From Siphonodentalium dalli (Eukaryota; Mollusca; Scaphopoda; Gadilida; Siphonodentaliidae), in contig CP136064.1 of assembly GCA_032622095.1 (NCBI GenBank), forward strand, positions 170,262,310 through 170,326,309: a DNA stretch of 64,000 nt. Direction: 5' to 3'. A model generated the notes under the pieces. It was given only the letters and a program-made list of their open reading frames with translations. It did no database searches and was not told the origin of the DNA. The translations under genes and the position numbers were made by a program. How positions within the stretch are numbered: the stretch's first letter is position 1; each line of letters starts with the position of its first letter. Shown here one piece after another: positions 46,401-54,593 of the stretch.

Positions 46401-49400
46401 TCTGGGGACCTCATTCTGCTTAGGCCTCAACTGCTATGGGAGACATAGGAACAGACTGATGTTCTCCAGTTAAAGTTGGTGATGTGCACCCATTGGGCAC
46501 CTCAATTATCCATTTTATCTTCTGCAAATTAGGGGGATATAGAAACTAAACAGAAGGGAAAAGGTAAGGCAGCATCACTAAATTCACCCACTGGGGACCT
46601 CATTCTGCAAATGTCAGACACACAGGCATTTTGTTTTGATTTTATTTTAATGACACACATGGGACATGAGTGCTAAGCAGTTTACTGTTTACAACTGTCT
46701 GCCAGATAACATCTCATTATGACTGTGTGTTATTAACTCTCTCTCTGTCTGGAGCTAATACCACTGGCCGAATCTGCTGGTGGAAGAGGTGAGATGGGTG
46801 GGGTGCTGTTGGTTGGTGGCAGGGTGGTGGTCTGGGTTATGAGGGGGGAGGGTGATGGAAAGGGGCAGTTTCCATGCTATCATTCAAGATTTTCATAACT
46901 CTGCGGATGTTAAAATGGTGTTTGTTTTTCTAATTAATTTTTTTCTGGACAGTGGGTGCAGGGGCGGCGCAGAGTGGGGGGTAGGTGCAGGGGGGCTTTT
47001 CTTTTTTAAATTGAGCAAGGATTTCAATTTTTTTTTTAATTTTCTTTTAAGAGTTATGTCCCTGACTCGGTCCCTATTTGACGCAGTGACCCCATTTGAA
47101 CAAATCTGAACACCAGTCACCCAAGGACCCTCCATACCAAATAGTAGCTAAATCGGCCCAATGGTTCTTGACAAGAAGTCGTTCTAAGAATTACTATGGA
47201 GGAATACAGATATGGCCCTGGTTTCGCAACTAATTGACCGGGTGACCTCATTTGAACATATCTGAACACCAGTCACCCAAGGACCCTCCATACCACCAAA
47301 TATTAGCTAAATCGGCCCAATGGTTCTTGACAAGAAGTCGTTCTAAGAATTACTATGGAGGAATAGAGTTATGGCCCTGGTTTCGCAACTAATTGACCAG
47401 GTGACCTCATTTGAACAAATCTGAATGTGATTCACCTAGGGAACATCCACACCAAATATGAACCCATTCGGTCTTCCGGTTTTGGAGGAGAAGATGATTC
47501 TTGACGGACGGACGGATGGATGGACGGACGAGGAGTGATGACTATAGCTCCACTGGAGACTTCGTCTCAGGTAAGTTAATAAAAGCTCGGACAAAATTAT
47601 ACATGTTGCAAAAAAATTCTAAGTCGAAAAAGGGGGGATAACTCCACCAAAAAAAGTCCAACAGACATCATAATCGCAGGTGCACAGGTTAATGATAAAA
47701 AAATACTGAGAAAAACTCTGGAAAATTTGTGTCCACGGACGGACAGATGACGGACGGACAAGCTGATTCCAGTCTACCCCCCCCCCCCCCCACCCAAAAA
47801 AACTTTGTTGCAGGGGGTATAATTAGAAAAAGAGCATAGCCCTACTGGTATTGTTCAATCCAGCACAGACCTTGGTGATAATTTTTTACTTAAAATCAAT
47901 TCTACCCTGGTAAGCTTCAGCAATCAAGATATTAAATCAAGTAGGCCTGCATATATATACTATACTAGTACATGACTTCATATATGACTACTACAGTAGT
48001 GCAGATATATTCGAAATTTTGAATATGTCTGTCTATGGTCCATTATTTGAAGATACATGTAGACTAGAGATCTTGGATAAATTGAGTAAGGAATTCAATC
48101 TAAAATATGTTTCAAAAAATGGCAATAATTCCTTTTAAAAAATCGGATCAAACACATATTCGAACTCGATCTGTATTTTGGGCTGAGAGAAACTCATATA
48201 CAAAATTTGGTTCCGATCGGATAGAAATTGTTTGAGTTATCGCACCATTGATGGATGTGTAATGTGTCTATAATGGACAGATGGATTGACTGACAGACTG
48301 ACAGACAGACGGGGCGAACAAACGATGAGTGGACGTCGACACTATGTACCACAACTATATATACAGTGGTATGGTTTCACATAAAAATATAATACCATTT
48401 GTGTTGACGACCTTTGGACCACAATGGAAACAAGCCCTTGGGACTTAATTAATATATTGTGTCATCCCAGATAGCCACCAATATGTGTATCCTGCATTTT
48501 GCAAACTGTCTGCCTCTTTCCTAATAAAGCCATATTCAACCAGTGTGTGAATATAAATCACATGCCTGCGCATCGTATGCTGTTATCAGAATAAAAATCA
48601 ACCATGCAGTGGATTTCCGGATTTATGTTGTAGATTCGTTTCATTTGCTACTTTCCCTTCTAATTTTTTTATGTTAAAAAGAAAGCGAAAGTGATCTTTT
48701 GAAATAATAAAAGAACTGTGACTTCCGATTTCTCTATGGCTCATTAAGTCCTATGATTTAAAAAATATATATATAAAATAAGGCTGCTACTTCATCGGCT
48801 TATCTTAATATGTGGCCACGTGACTAAGTTTTATTAGACTGGTACCCTGTCCCAACTCCAGCTACTCGCCCGTAGGGACAGGGATAGGCTAAACAGAAAG
48901 TGGAATTTTGAATTGTGTTTCCGGTTTGTGAGACATTGTTTTAAAATAGAAAAGCACATTTCAACATCGGTACGTTTTTCTTAATTTAATAATACAAGAC
49001 GCAATTATATAACTTTGACAACTACTCAATCAAATTGAATAGAGTGTTTTCCACAGGAATCGACTAACCCCGATCAACGGCAATAAGTTAAATAGTGCGA
49101 AATCATGATTTTGTAGCTTGGATATTTGGAAACTCTGATGTCAACAAACACCCCCCGTAACCGGTTACATCAATTTTGTGTCGAAGTTTGCTGCCTCATG
49201 TTGCATTTTATTAACTAAATTCGTCGGGGATATATTTACGCTCATGTTGATACCAAAATTAACACAATGGGTCGATGTGATTTGCCTGGGTGGACCTTTT
49301 ACCATAAATTGCCAAACTTGGCTATACCGTCCCATGATCTGACAAGTTGGTCAGTCTGTACTACATACATTTAAGGGGTTTATTTACATTAATGATAAAA

Positions 49401-52400
49401 CAGGTATCTCCCTCACACATATATGTCAATATAAGTTGATGACGATAGTTTTATTTGTTCCAAATAAGTTTCGTGAGGTACTAGTAATCACACCCCCCCC
49501 CCCCCCCTCGTGCACGGTTACATCAACATTGAAGAAGTTTGCTGCCTCATGTCTGATTTTTTTATTTCGATGTTTCAGCTATATTATTGTGGTCATTTTC
49601 GTACCAAAATCATCTATATGAGGCAGATATATTTTGTTTGCGTGAGGTGTTTTGTGTCAAACGGGAAAATCTTAGTTGTCTGGGGAGCAACGGAGCCTGA
49701 GGGTTAATATTACTAGTGCATATTATTTGTTGTTGTCTGTATGTTAGTATGGCTATTCATGTTTGACCATACCAGTATATATTTTTTTTATAATAATTTT
49801 GAGTCTCAGCATGTACTATATTGCATGTAAATAATTAAAAATAGTAGTAGATGAAAAAAATCATGTTGCTATTATAGCTTAGTTATAGCATAAGTACTAG
49901 TAATATGTTTAATATTTTGCAGAAATGGACCATACACCAAGTTAAATATCAACGAGTGTCAGTACAAAGAGAAGAAATGTAAAACGAAATCGGGATATCA
50001 GCACCCCGACCAAACACCACTCCGTGAGAAAAAAAGACAAAGTTTTTCTGTAAGTTTTCTGAAATGCATATCATATTTTAGTGGTTATTATTTTAAATAC
50101 AATTTTATAATATATTTGGAATAAATGGCTAACAGCTCTGAAATCATACCTTTATCCTCATGACATTATGATCTATGAGTCTTGGTAAGGTGGTTATAAC
50201 TCTTCTTAGCTCATCACCTAAAAATTAATAATAGTTTGTATGACATATTGAAAAAAGCATGTCTTGTACAGTACAGGCCTACTTGTACAGTAATTTTTCA
50301 GGATTTAGTCGGAAATATGGCTTGCTGCCATTCATCAGATAGCTCTCGGTGAGAGTTTTCCACTGAATAGCAACAAGCCATATTTCCGACTAAATCCTGA
50401 AACATTTCCCATAATTCTGCTGTGGCTAAAGAGTCAATTACTACAGTAATGCTCTAAGTAATCGACTTCTTAACCACAGCAGAATTATGGGTAACTTTTC
50501 AGGATTTAGTCGGAAATATGACTTGTTGCCATTCATCGGAAAGCTCACGGGGAGAACTTTCCGATGAATGGCAACAAGCCATATTTCCAACTAAATCCTG
50601 AAAAGTTACCCATAATTCTGCTGTGGTTAAGAAGTCGATTACTTAGAGCATTACTGTACAGTTTGAGGTCCCCCATACCTACCTTAATAAATACCCAGAC
50701 CAAGCCCGGATTTAGTGTGTCTGACATTTGCAGAATCATGTCCCCAGAGAGTGAATTTATTGACACTGTCAGACACAACAGGCTAGCATCACCAAATTCA
50801 CCATTTGGGAACCTCATTCTGCTTAGGCCTCAACTGCTATGGGAGACCTAGGATCAGATTGAAATTCCCCAGTTGAAGTTGATAATGTTCACTCATTAGT
50901 CACCTCGTTATGCAAATTATTGTCTGCAAATTAGGGGGAAAATAGTAACTGAACAGAAAAGTAACTAAAATCAATGTTAATTTGAGGCCATAGATACTGG
51001 TACATGTACTTCCAGAAGATGAGGCCTAAACAGAAACTAAATTCACCCTCTGGGGACCTCATTCTGCAAATGTCTGACACACTATATCCAGGCTTGACCC
51101 TGATCCTAATATTTTTATTTGTCTACCAAATTTATAAATGACACCTGGACTATTTACCTCAAAATATGCATAAGAATATTCTATTTCATTCTACATTACT
51201 CTCAGTAAATCAAGTACCAGTGCTACATTGTAAAAGTCAAAACTAATTGATGAGGATTAGAGTGCAAATCTTTAATCCTTTCATGACGGGAGCCGTACTG
51301 GTGCAGCATTAAAGACCCTGCTCCAAAGCATTCTCTTATATATGCGAGTCTCCCATAGGGCGCCTCGCATATATAAGAGAATGCATTGTCTTACAAGATC
51401 AAGGTAAATATTGTTTGGCCAAAGCATTCTCTTTTATAAGGGATCCTCACATTTATAAGAGAGTGCATTGGCACAGGGTGTTCACAAAATTTGAGGAAGC
51501 TCCAGTCATGGAAAGGTTAATACAGAAAAGATTTTTAATCAATAGAAAATAAGCAATTAATTTTCTGAAAAAGGGACCCATTTTTTTATTTGAGGCAATA
51601 TTTTCTATCAGAACAACATGGTATGCAGTTAACTAGGTTTATTTAATTTTAGGCTTGAAATTTAGAGGATATTACTTGGTTGGTTTGATATCAGGTCCGA
51701 AGCAGCCTGAGACTGAATGTCAAACACGTGCAGGGTCACTGTGTCACCAATAAAACATGTGTGGGGGTCACTGTCACAAACAAATAAATAAATTAATGTC
51801 AAATCTACCAAGTAATATCATATTTATTAATTAGATCGCCTCTTTGTAGCTGACAACTCTTTCAAATGAGTGACATCACGCAAACAAAATATATCTGCCT
51901 CATATAGATGATTTTGGTACTAAAATGACCACAATAATATAGCCGAAACATCGAAATAAAAAAATCAGACATGAGGCAGCAAACTTCTTCAATGTTGATG
52001 TAACCGTGCGCGAGGGGGGGGGGGGGGTGTGATTACTAGTACCTCACGAAACTTATTTGGAACAAATAAAACTATCGTCATCAACTTATATTGACATATA
52101 TGTGTGAAGGAGATACCTGTTTTATCAGTAATGTAAATAAACCCCTTAAATGTATGTAGTACAGACTGACCAACTTGTCAGATCATGGGACGGTATAGCC
52201 AAGTTTGGCAATTTATGGTAAAAGGTCCACCCAGGCAAATCACATGGACCCATTGTGTTAATTTTGGTATCAACATGAGCGTAAATATATCCCCGACGAA
52301 TTTAGTTAATAAAATGCAACATGAGGCAGCAAACTTCGACACAAAATTGATGTAACCGGTTACGGGGGGTGTTTGTTGACATCAGAGTTTCCAAATATCC

Positions 52401-52865
52401 AAGCTACAAAATCATGATTTCGCACTATTTAACTTATTGCCGTTGATCGGGGTTAGTCGATTCCTGTGAAAAACACTCTATTCAATTTGATTGAGTAGTT
52501 GTCAAAGTTATATAATTGCGTCTTGTATTATTAAATTAAGAAAAACGTACCGATGTTGAAATGTGCTTTTCTATTTTAAAACAATGTCTCACAAACCGGA
52601 AACACAATTCAAAATTCCACTTTCTGTTTAGCCTATCCCTGTCCCTACGGGCGAGTAGCTGGAGTTGGGACAGGGTACCAGTCTAAGTTTTATACGCAAC
52701 CTTTGGATATTTATCTTTGATGACAACTAATTTATCATCAGAATCTACGCGAAGTTCCGGATCATCCATTGATGCCGACAATCCTTGACTCCAATGTGGG
52801 GGCCCCTTCCTCTTCGTCGCAACATGCCCATCATCGCCTCCTGACATGGGTCTTTTTGATGCCAT
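29349..52865 (-). CDS. APTX: APTX, aprataxin (HIT-domain DNA 5'-adenylate hydrolase; six joined exons)
   Basis: Aprataxin removes AMP from 5'-adenylated DNA ends left by abortive ligation, in nucleus and mitochondria. Exons on the minus strand are 52865-52701, 42526-42392, 39619-39566, 38515-38412, 32599-32518 and 29436-29349. They encode in order HWSQGL...[36 protein letters not shown], the histidine triad [12 protein letters not shown] with [13 protein letters not shown], a linker helix, and a C-terminal C-x2-C-x12-H-x3-H zinc finger. The middle His of HVHMH is the expected nucleophile. The product is about 209 residues; human aprataxin is longer because of an N-terminal FHA domain that is not seen here. 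All junctions keep phase except exon 2 to exon 3, which needs two more nucleotides (a microexon or another donor). Head-to-head with PPME1. Confidence 0.9.
30058..30900. mobile_element. hAT-like element 3 (degenerate)
   Basis: Imperfect terminal inverted repeats (GTGTTCATGCTG left, CAGTGTGAACACTG right) and subterminal GTGGCTC repeats bound it. It lies in APTX intron 5. No clean target duplication was found. Confidence 0.55.
30421..30645 (+). pseudogene. ZNF862/ZMYM-like hAT dimerisation fragment, frameshifted
   Basis: The upstream frame reads [20 protein letters not shown] then [12 protein letters not shown] and a stop. From 30547 another frame reads [20 protein letters not shown]. Together they match the C-terminal end of ZNF862/KIAA1586-type hAT transposase relatives, broken between the two parts. 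Confidence 0.6.
32204..32336. mobile_element. Family A MITE, centre deleted
   Basis: It has the outer ~50 bp of both arms and a short different centre. It is in APTX intron 4, ~180 bp beyond the exon 5 donor... on the 3' side of exon 5. Confidence 0.75.
32518..32599 (-). CDS. APTX: APTX exon 5 (linker helix)
   Basis: The acceptor is TTACTATTAATAG and the donor AG|GTGAGA. It encodes [20 protein letters not shown] and AILKQDL, equivalent to the helix between the HIT domain and zinc finger. The split codons G|AC (Asp) and AG|G (Arg) fit exons 4 and 6. Confidence 0.85.
32690..32951. mobile_element. Family D MITE copy
   Basis: It contains GGAATGGTCTATTATTCATT, AAGTTCAACAAACAG and ends TTTAGTAAAGACAGGGTTAA, sharing TTAA with the next element. 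It is in APTX intron 4. Confidence 0.55.
32948..33797. mobile_element. 850-bp TTAA-bounded element with CCCGAAGCCGC ends
   Basis: TTAACTAGAGCCCGAAGCCG at the left mirrors GCGGCTTCGGGGTTTAGAGT TAA at the right. GC-rich GCCAGCCATATT/TGAGCC repeats lie subterminally. No transposase frame was seen. Confidence 0.65.
34449..34527. repeat. Short perfect hairpin
   Basis: CAATGTGTTCATAAACCTAT GAACG pairs with its complement ending at 34527; the loop includes the palindrome GTGACGTCAC. APTX intron 4. Confidence 0.7.
34885..34952. repeat. Short hairpin
   Basis: AAAAATTCAGCAAACT pairs with AGTTTGCTGAATTTTT around CCATCAACCCCTTCGGGGTT, which has its own small stem. No RNA family was recognised. Confidence 0.6.
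35348..35415. repeat. Family C fragment
   Basis: ATATAAGAGAATGCACTGGA through the TAATGCTG...GTTAAATG end. It is one half-hairpin only, in APTX intron 4. Confidence 0.5.
35640..36800. repeat. Tandem ~147-bp modules with terminal microsatellite and hairpin
   Basis: GGGCCATAACTC followed by CAAACTCGATCTGTATTTTG and AAATTTGGTTCCGATCAGAT is repeated (one copy at 35646, three at 36254, 36400 and 36549). A CAGACAGACAGACGGACGG tract (36714-36736) and the palindrome TTTACCATACTATGGTATGG GTAAA (about 36771-36797) follow. A related single copy lies at 48117-48380. APTX intron 4. Confidence 0.72.
37245..37701. mobile_element. Family B compound inverted-repeat element
   Basis: The outer ends are CAAGCCTGCAAATAGTGTGT and ATTTGCAGGCTTG. 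Inside, each half is itself a hairpin built on CAGAATGAGGTCCCCAGAGG GTGAATTTAGTGA and its complement around AGCCTGCTGTGCAGG. It is in APTX intron 4. Confidence 0.75.
37777..38196. mobile_element. Family B compound element, variant ends
   Basis: It has the same four-part core, with outer ends AGGCCTCAAAATATGGTGCT and ACCATGTTCTCAGGCCTG. Confidence 0.68.
38215..38396. mobile_element. Family A MITE beside APTX exon 4
   Basis: TACAGTAATGCCCTAAATAA to GGGCATTACTATA, with both arms. Its edge is about 15 nt from the exon 4 splice donor (38411). Confidence 0.82.
38412..38515 (-). CDS. APTX: APTX exon 4 (histidine triad)
   Basis: The acceptor is TTCCTCTTGCAG and the donor G|GTAAGG. It encodes [20 protein letters not shown] and [14 protein letters not shown]. 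The H-x-H-x-H motif is the catalytic centre, and the Lys-rich [11 protein letters not shown] segment is aprataxin-specific and contacts DNA in known structures. A hairpin MITE starts about 15 nt into the following intron. Confidence 0.93.
39118..39202. repeat. Right-end fragment of the hAT element 1 family
   Basis: Degenerate GATTTGAAT/AATCGAATC repeats end in TTCGCAGGACCCTA, identical to the terminus of the 7071-8188 element. A TTAA-bounded MITE abuts it. Confidence 0.6.
39203..39539. mobile_element. 337-bp TTAA MITE next to APTX exon 3
   Basis: TTAACCTCTTCGCTGCTATG AC and GTTTAGCAGCAAAGAGGTTAA are inverted ends. Internal GTCCGTAACTATTACGGAC is a palindrome. It ends 26 nt from the exon 3 splice donor. 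Confidence 0.8.
39566..39619 (-). CDS. APTX: APTX exon 3 (GYHAIPSM)
   Basis: The acceptor is TTTCTTCTTTCAG and the donor AG|GTAAAT. It encodes [17 protein letters not shown], a near-invariant aprataxin motif. The AG carried over joins C of exon 4 to give the Ser before the histidine triad. A TTAA-bounded MITE begins 26 nt past its donor. Confidence 0.87.
39925..40084. mobile_element. Family B half element
   Basis: One GCAGAATAAGGTCTCCAGAG hairpin plus the CAATATCCTCAGACCTGC end. Confidence 0.6.
40098..40302. repeat. Family D MITE fragment
   Basis: It contains GAAATATTCAGATAATAAGT, CCAAATGAATAATGGACCATTCC and an AGACCCGGTTAA end. Confidence 0.5.
40738..40760. repeat. (CAA)n microsatellite
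   Basis: About seven CAA units. Confidence 0.85.
40842..41238. mobile_element. Family C core with different terminal repeats
   Basis: The ends are AACCCTTTACCCAACAGAAC and its near-complement, ending GGGTAAAGGGTTAA. The inside carries the same CCCTGTGCCAATGCATTCTC hairpin pair as family C. So the same core sits in two kinds of termini. APTX intron 2... it lies between exons 2 and 3. Confidence 0.65.
41725..42148. mobile_element. Family F TTAA foldback element
   Basis: TTAAAGGTACTCAATCCGAT starts it and GATTGAGTACCTTTAA ends it. The arms (TTACTATTTCTTTGGCTTCG..., GAGTCGAGGAACC...) extend nearly to the centre. It lies in APTX intron 2. Confidence 0.8.
42392..42526 (-). CDS. APTX: APTX exon 2
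   Basis: The acceptor is TTTTTCAG and the donor TCT|GTAAGA. Its 45 codons read [20 protein letters not shown], then [20 protein letters not shown]. This is the HIT-fold strand YHxLVLP followed by its helix. Phase 0 at both ends with these sites, which does not fit exon 3; see the finding on the missing two nucleotides. Confidence 0.85.
42792..42995. mobile_element. 204-bp hAT MITE in APTX intron 1
   Basis: CAGGGTTCACGCTGG and CCAGCATGAACCCTG form the termini. Flanks TCAGTGAG (42784-42791) and TCAGCGAG (42996-43003) are an 8-bp duplication with one mismatch. GGCCA-rich subterminal repeats resemble the 10221-10796 element. Confidence 0.75.
43004..45779. other. APTX intron 1, mostly featureless
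   Basis: Apart from the homopolymer runs and a short GGATAACTCC repeat fragment (about 43290-43420) I see no gene or clear family. Confidence 0.5.
43381..43406. repeat. Poly(G) run
   Basis: About 27 consecutive G. A ~19-nt poly(C) run lies at about 43207-43225; shorter runs are near 47779, 49492 and 52015. Lengths are prone to sequencing error. Confidence 0.9.
45780..47580. repeat. Reiterated modules in APTX intron 1
   Basis: Three to four copies of CCCATTTGAACAAATCTGAA ... GCCCAATGGTTCTTGACAAG AAGTCGTTCTAAGAATTACTATGG occur at about 45870-46090 and 47045-47480, ending in GACGGACGGACGGATGGATG. Family B copy 46300-46627 interrupts them. Confidence 0.68.
46300..46627. mobile_element. Family B compound element, shortened
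   Basis: CAAGCCTGAATATAGTGTCT to AATGTCAGACACACAGGCA; the second hairpin lacks its left half. Confidence 0.68.
50286..50442. mobile_element. Family A MITE (diverged), back to back with the next copy
   Basis: TACAGTAATTTTTCAGGATT to AGAGTCAATTACTA; the outer left arm is deleted. It is inside the long-TIR element. Confidence 0.65.
50442..50658. mobile_element. Family A palindromic MITE (full length)
   Basis: TACAGTAATGCTCTAAGTAA to GAGCATTACTGTA; complete arms, directly abutting the preceding copy. Confidence 0.85.
50701..51096. mobile_element. Family B compound element inside the long-TIR element
   Basis: CAAGCCCGGATTTAGTGTGT to ACTATATCCAGGCTTG, with the core partly deleted. Confidence 0.7.
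51272..51520. mobile_element. Family C MITE copy inside the long-TIR element
   Basis: TTAATCCTTTCATGACGGGA starts it and CAGTCATGGAAAGGTTAA ends it, with both hairpins. Confidence 0.7.
52701..52865 (-). CDS. APTX: APTX exon 1
   Basis: ATG is at 52865-52863. It encodes 55 residues: [10 protein letters not shown]..., a KRK basic patch, HWSQGL, and VVIKDKYPK, the start of the HIT fold. The donor is AAG|GTTGCG, weaker than usual, and a transposon target duplication begins only 7 nt into the intron. No FHA-domain coding precedes the ATG on this side of PPME1. Confidence 0.85.
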
Positions 52866-53270
52866 TCGAAATGATTTAATTTGATATTTAAAGATGAAAG
52901 AAATTTGTGCCCATGCGAAAAAATTGCTAATACATGAAATAATGAAAACACGAACATGGAAGTGTACAAACGATTCTCTTCTCCGGAGAGCCGGTATATA
53001 ATTATACTGTTTCAGTATTTCATCGTGTTATTTATTGGATGATGTTGCTTTTTTTTAATGAATCAATAATTTCGTACATTCAGCCTCTATTCCAGTTGTT
53101 GATTTACTGTGTAAGCATGTTATTAGAACAGTCTATCAGTCTATCCGTTTAAGAGTTTAAACTGTTAATATTTTTGATATGCCGAGGTTTTTCATAGTAT
53201 ATATACTTCCGGTTTATGTTTTGTAACTTTGCCTTTGGAACTTGTTAAGACCCTAACAATTCCATGTAAT
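52866..53270. promoter_or_regulatory. Bidirectional promoter between APTX and PPME1
   Basis: Only 405 bp separate the two divergent start codons. The stretch is free of the transposon families that fill the rest of the window. It holds ACTTCCGG (53205-53212), an ETS/GABPA-type site common in housekeeping bidirectional promoters, about 60 bp before the PPME1 ATG. AT-rich TATA-like strings lie at 52994 and 53198, and a CTCCGGAGAGCCGG cluster near 52981. Start sites are inferred. Confidence 0.6.
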
Positions 53271-54476
53271 ATGTCAGCTTTAGACAAATTTAAACGTTCA
53301 CAAGTAACCGGATTACCACCAAGACAACCCCCATCGATAACCAGTTCTAAAACTAGAAAATATGCACCCAAAAAGCGCGACTTCACGCCTGTTTCTTGGG
53401 AAGAATATTTCGCCGAAAGACATGATGTCAAAGTTGACAACAACGTCTTTCGGGTTTATGAATCTGGGAAGAATGGACCAGTGGTTTTGTTTTTACATGG
53501 AGGCGGCTTCTCTGGGCTATCGTGGGCGGTCCTCTCGGCTAGCCTATCTAATCTCATTACTTGTAGATGTGCCGCTATCGACCTGAGAGGTCATGGTGAT
53601 TCAAAAACACCTGACGATACCGACTTGTCTGCAGAAAGGCTTTCAGATGATGTGGGCGAAGTGATACAAGTATTGTATGGAGATGAACCACCACCAGTGA
53701 TATTAGTTGGCCATAGTATGGGAGGTGCAATAGCTGTACATGTAGCTAAAAGACAACTAATCCCTACTCTGGTAGGTTTGGTCGTGATTGATGTTGTTGA
53801 AGGAACAGCTTTGGATTCATTGACAAGCATGCAGAGCTTTCTTCGGGACCGACCAAAGCAGTTCAACACTCTTGAGAATGCCATTGAATGGTGTGTGAAA
53901 ACAGGACAGGTCAGAAATATTGATAGTGCTAGAGTATCAATGGTTGGTCAAGTTAAAAGGATAGATACAGATGAAACCGCTACATCAGAACTGGAAAGCA
54001 ACAATAGTATACCAGTAGTAGTACCAGTGACTCATTCCACGACTGATACAATCACTGAAGAAGATGAGAGTATTAGTGAAGAATCTACAGTTGTGAATGA
54101 TCCATTGTTCGCTGTTCCTGCTGAAAAAAATTGTCCCAAAACTCTGGATAGCAAACAGAATAATATTTCAAAAAAATATACATGGCGTATAGACTTGAGT
54201 CAAACTGAAAAATATTGGAGGGGCTGGTTTGAAGGCTTGTCAAATAAATTTCTCTCCTGTGATGTACCAAAGATGCTTTTATTAGCTGGAATAGACAGAC
54301 TTGACAGGGAATTGACAGTAGGACAGATGCAAGGAAAATTTCAGATGCAAGTACTTCCTCACTGTGGACACATTGTGCATGAAGACATTCCTGACAGAGT
54401 TTCAGAAGTTTTAGCAATGTTTATGATAAGACACAAAGTTGCAACTCCAACATCAAACTTTAGTGCTTTCTCCTGA
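53271..54476 (+). CDS. PPME1: PPME1, protein phosphatase methylesterase 1 (intronless, 401 aa)
   Basis: PPME1 is an alpha/beta-hydrolase that demethylates the C-terminal leucine of the PP2A catalytic subunit and keeps an inactive PP2A pool. The start is ATG 53271 (MSALDKFKRS...), as in the vertebrate protein; the open frame extends upstream only to a TTG. Visible parts: KKRDFTPVSWEEYF near residue 34, oxyanion-side HGGG at 76-79, and the nucleophile motif GHSMGG with Ser149. The probable acid is Asp174 (VIDVVEGTA) and the base His367 (PHCGHIVHED). TWRIDLSQTEKYW at 304 and GQMQGKFQMQVLP at 351 are strongly conserved. The acidic, serine/threonine-rich insert at about 233-301 matches the disordered loop of the family. 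Length fits (human 386). The whole frame is one exon, unlike vertebrate PPME1. It shares a short promoter with APTX. Confidence 0.96.
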   Translation: MSALDKFKRSQVTGLPPRQPPSITSSKTRKYAPKKRDFTPVSWEEYFAERHDVKVDNNVFRVYESGKNGPVVLFLHGGGFSGLSWAVLSASLSNLITCRCAAIDLRGHGDSKTPDDTDLSAERLSDDVGEVIQVLYGDEPPPVILVGHSMGGAIAVHVAKRQLIPTLVGLVVIDVVEGTALDSLTSMQSFLRDRPKQFNTLENAIEWCVKTGQVRNIDSARVSMVGQVKRIDTDETATSELESNNSIPVVVPVTHSTTDTITEEDESISEESTVVNDPLFAVPAEKNCPKTLDSKQNNISKKYTWRIDLSQTEKYWRGWFEGLSNKFLSCDVPKMLLLAGIDRLDRELTVGQMQGKFQMQVLPHCGHIVHEDIPDRVSEVLAMFMIRHKVATPTSNFSAFS

Positions 54477-54593
54477 ATGGAGATATTGCTCTTTTTTGTT
54501 TTTTATCCGGTGTCAGAAGCTGATCTCATAAGAAATTTGTCACATTATCACATGAAATGTATGGATCATGCCATGAATGTTGTAGATGCCCAA

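Larger units (their letters stand above)
48835..52684. mobile_element. 3.85-kb element with ~0.81-kb terminal inverted repeats and 9-bp TSD
   Basis: The arms 48835-49645 and 51876-52684 are inverted copies differing at only about ten positions plus homopolymer length by eye. AAGTTTTAT flanks both sides (48826-48834 and 52685-52693). Very long TIRs with a 9-bp duplication recall Mutator-like elements. The interior (49646-51875) has no transposase frame; it holds MITEs at 50286-50658, 50701-51096 and 51272-51520. It lies in APTX intron 1, seven nt from the exon 1 donor. Confidence 0.82.

Noticed and set aside
53229-53270. Upstream extension of PPME1 by 14 codons
   Set aside because: It begins with TTG, not ATG; the ATG at 53271 matches the family's N-terminus.
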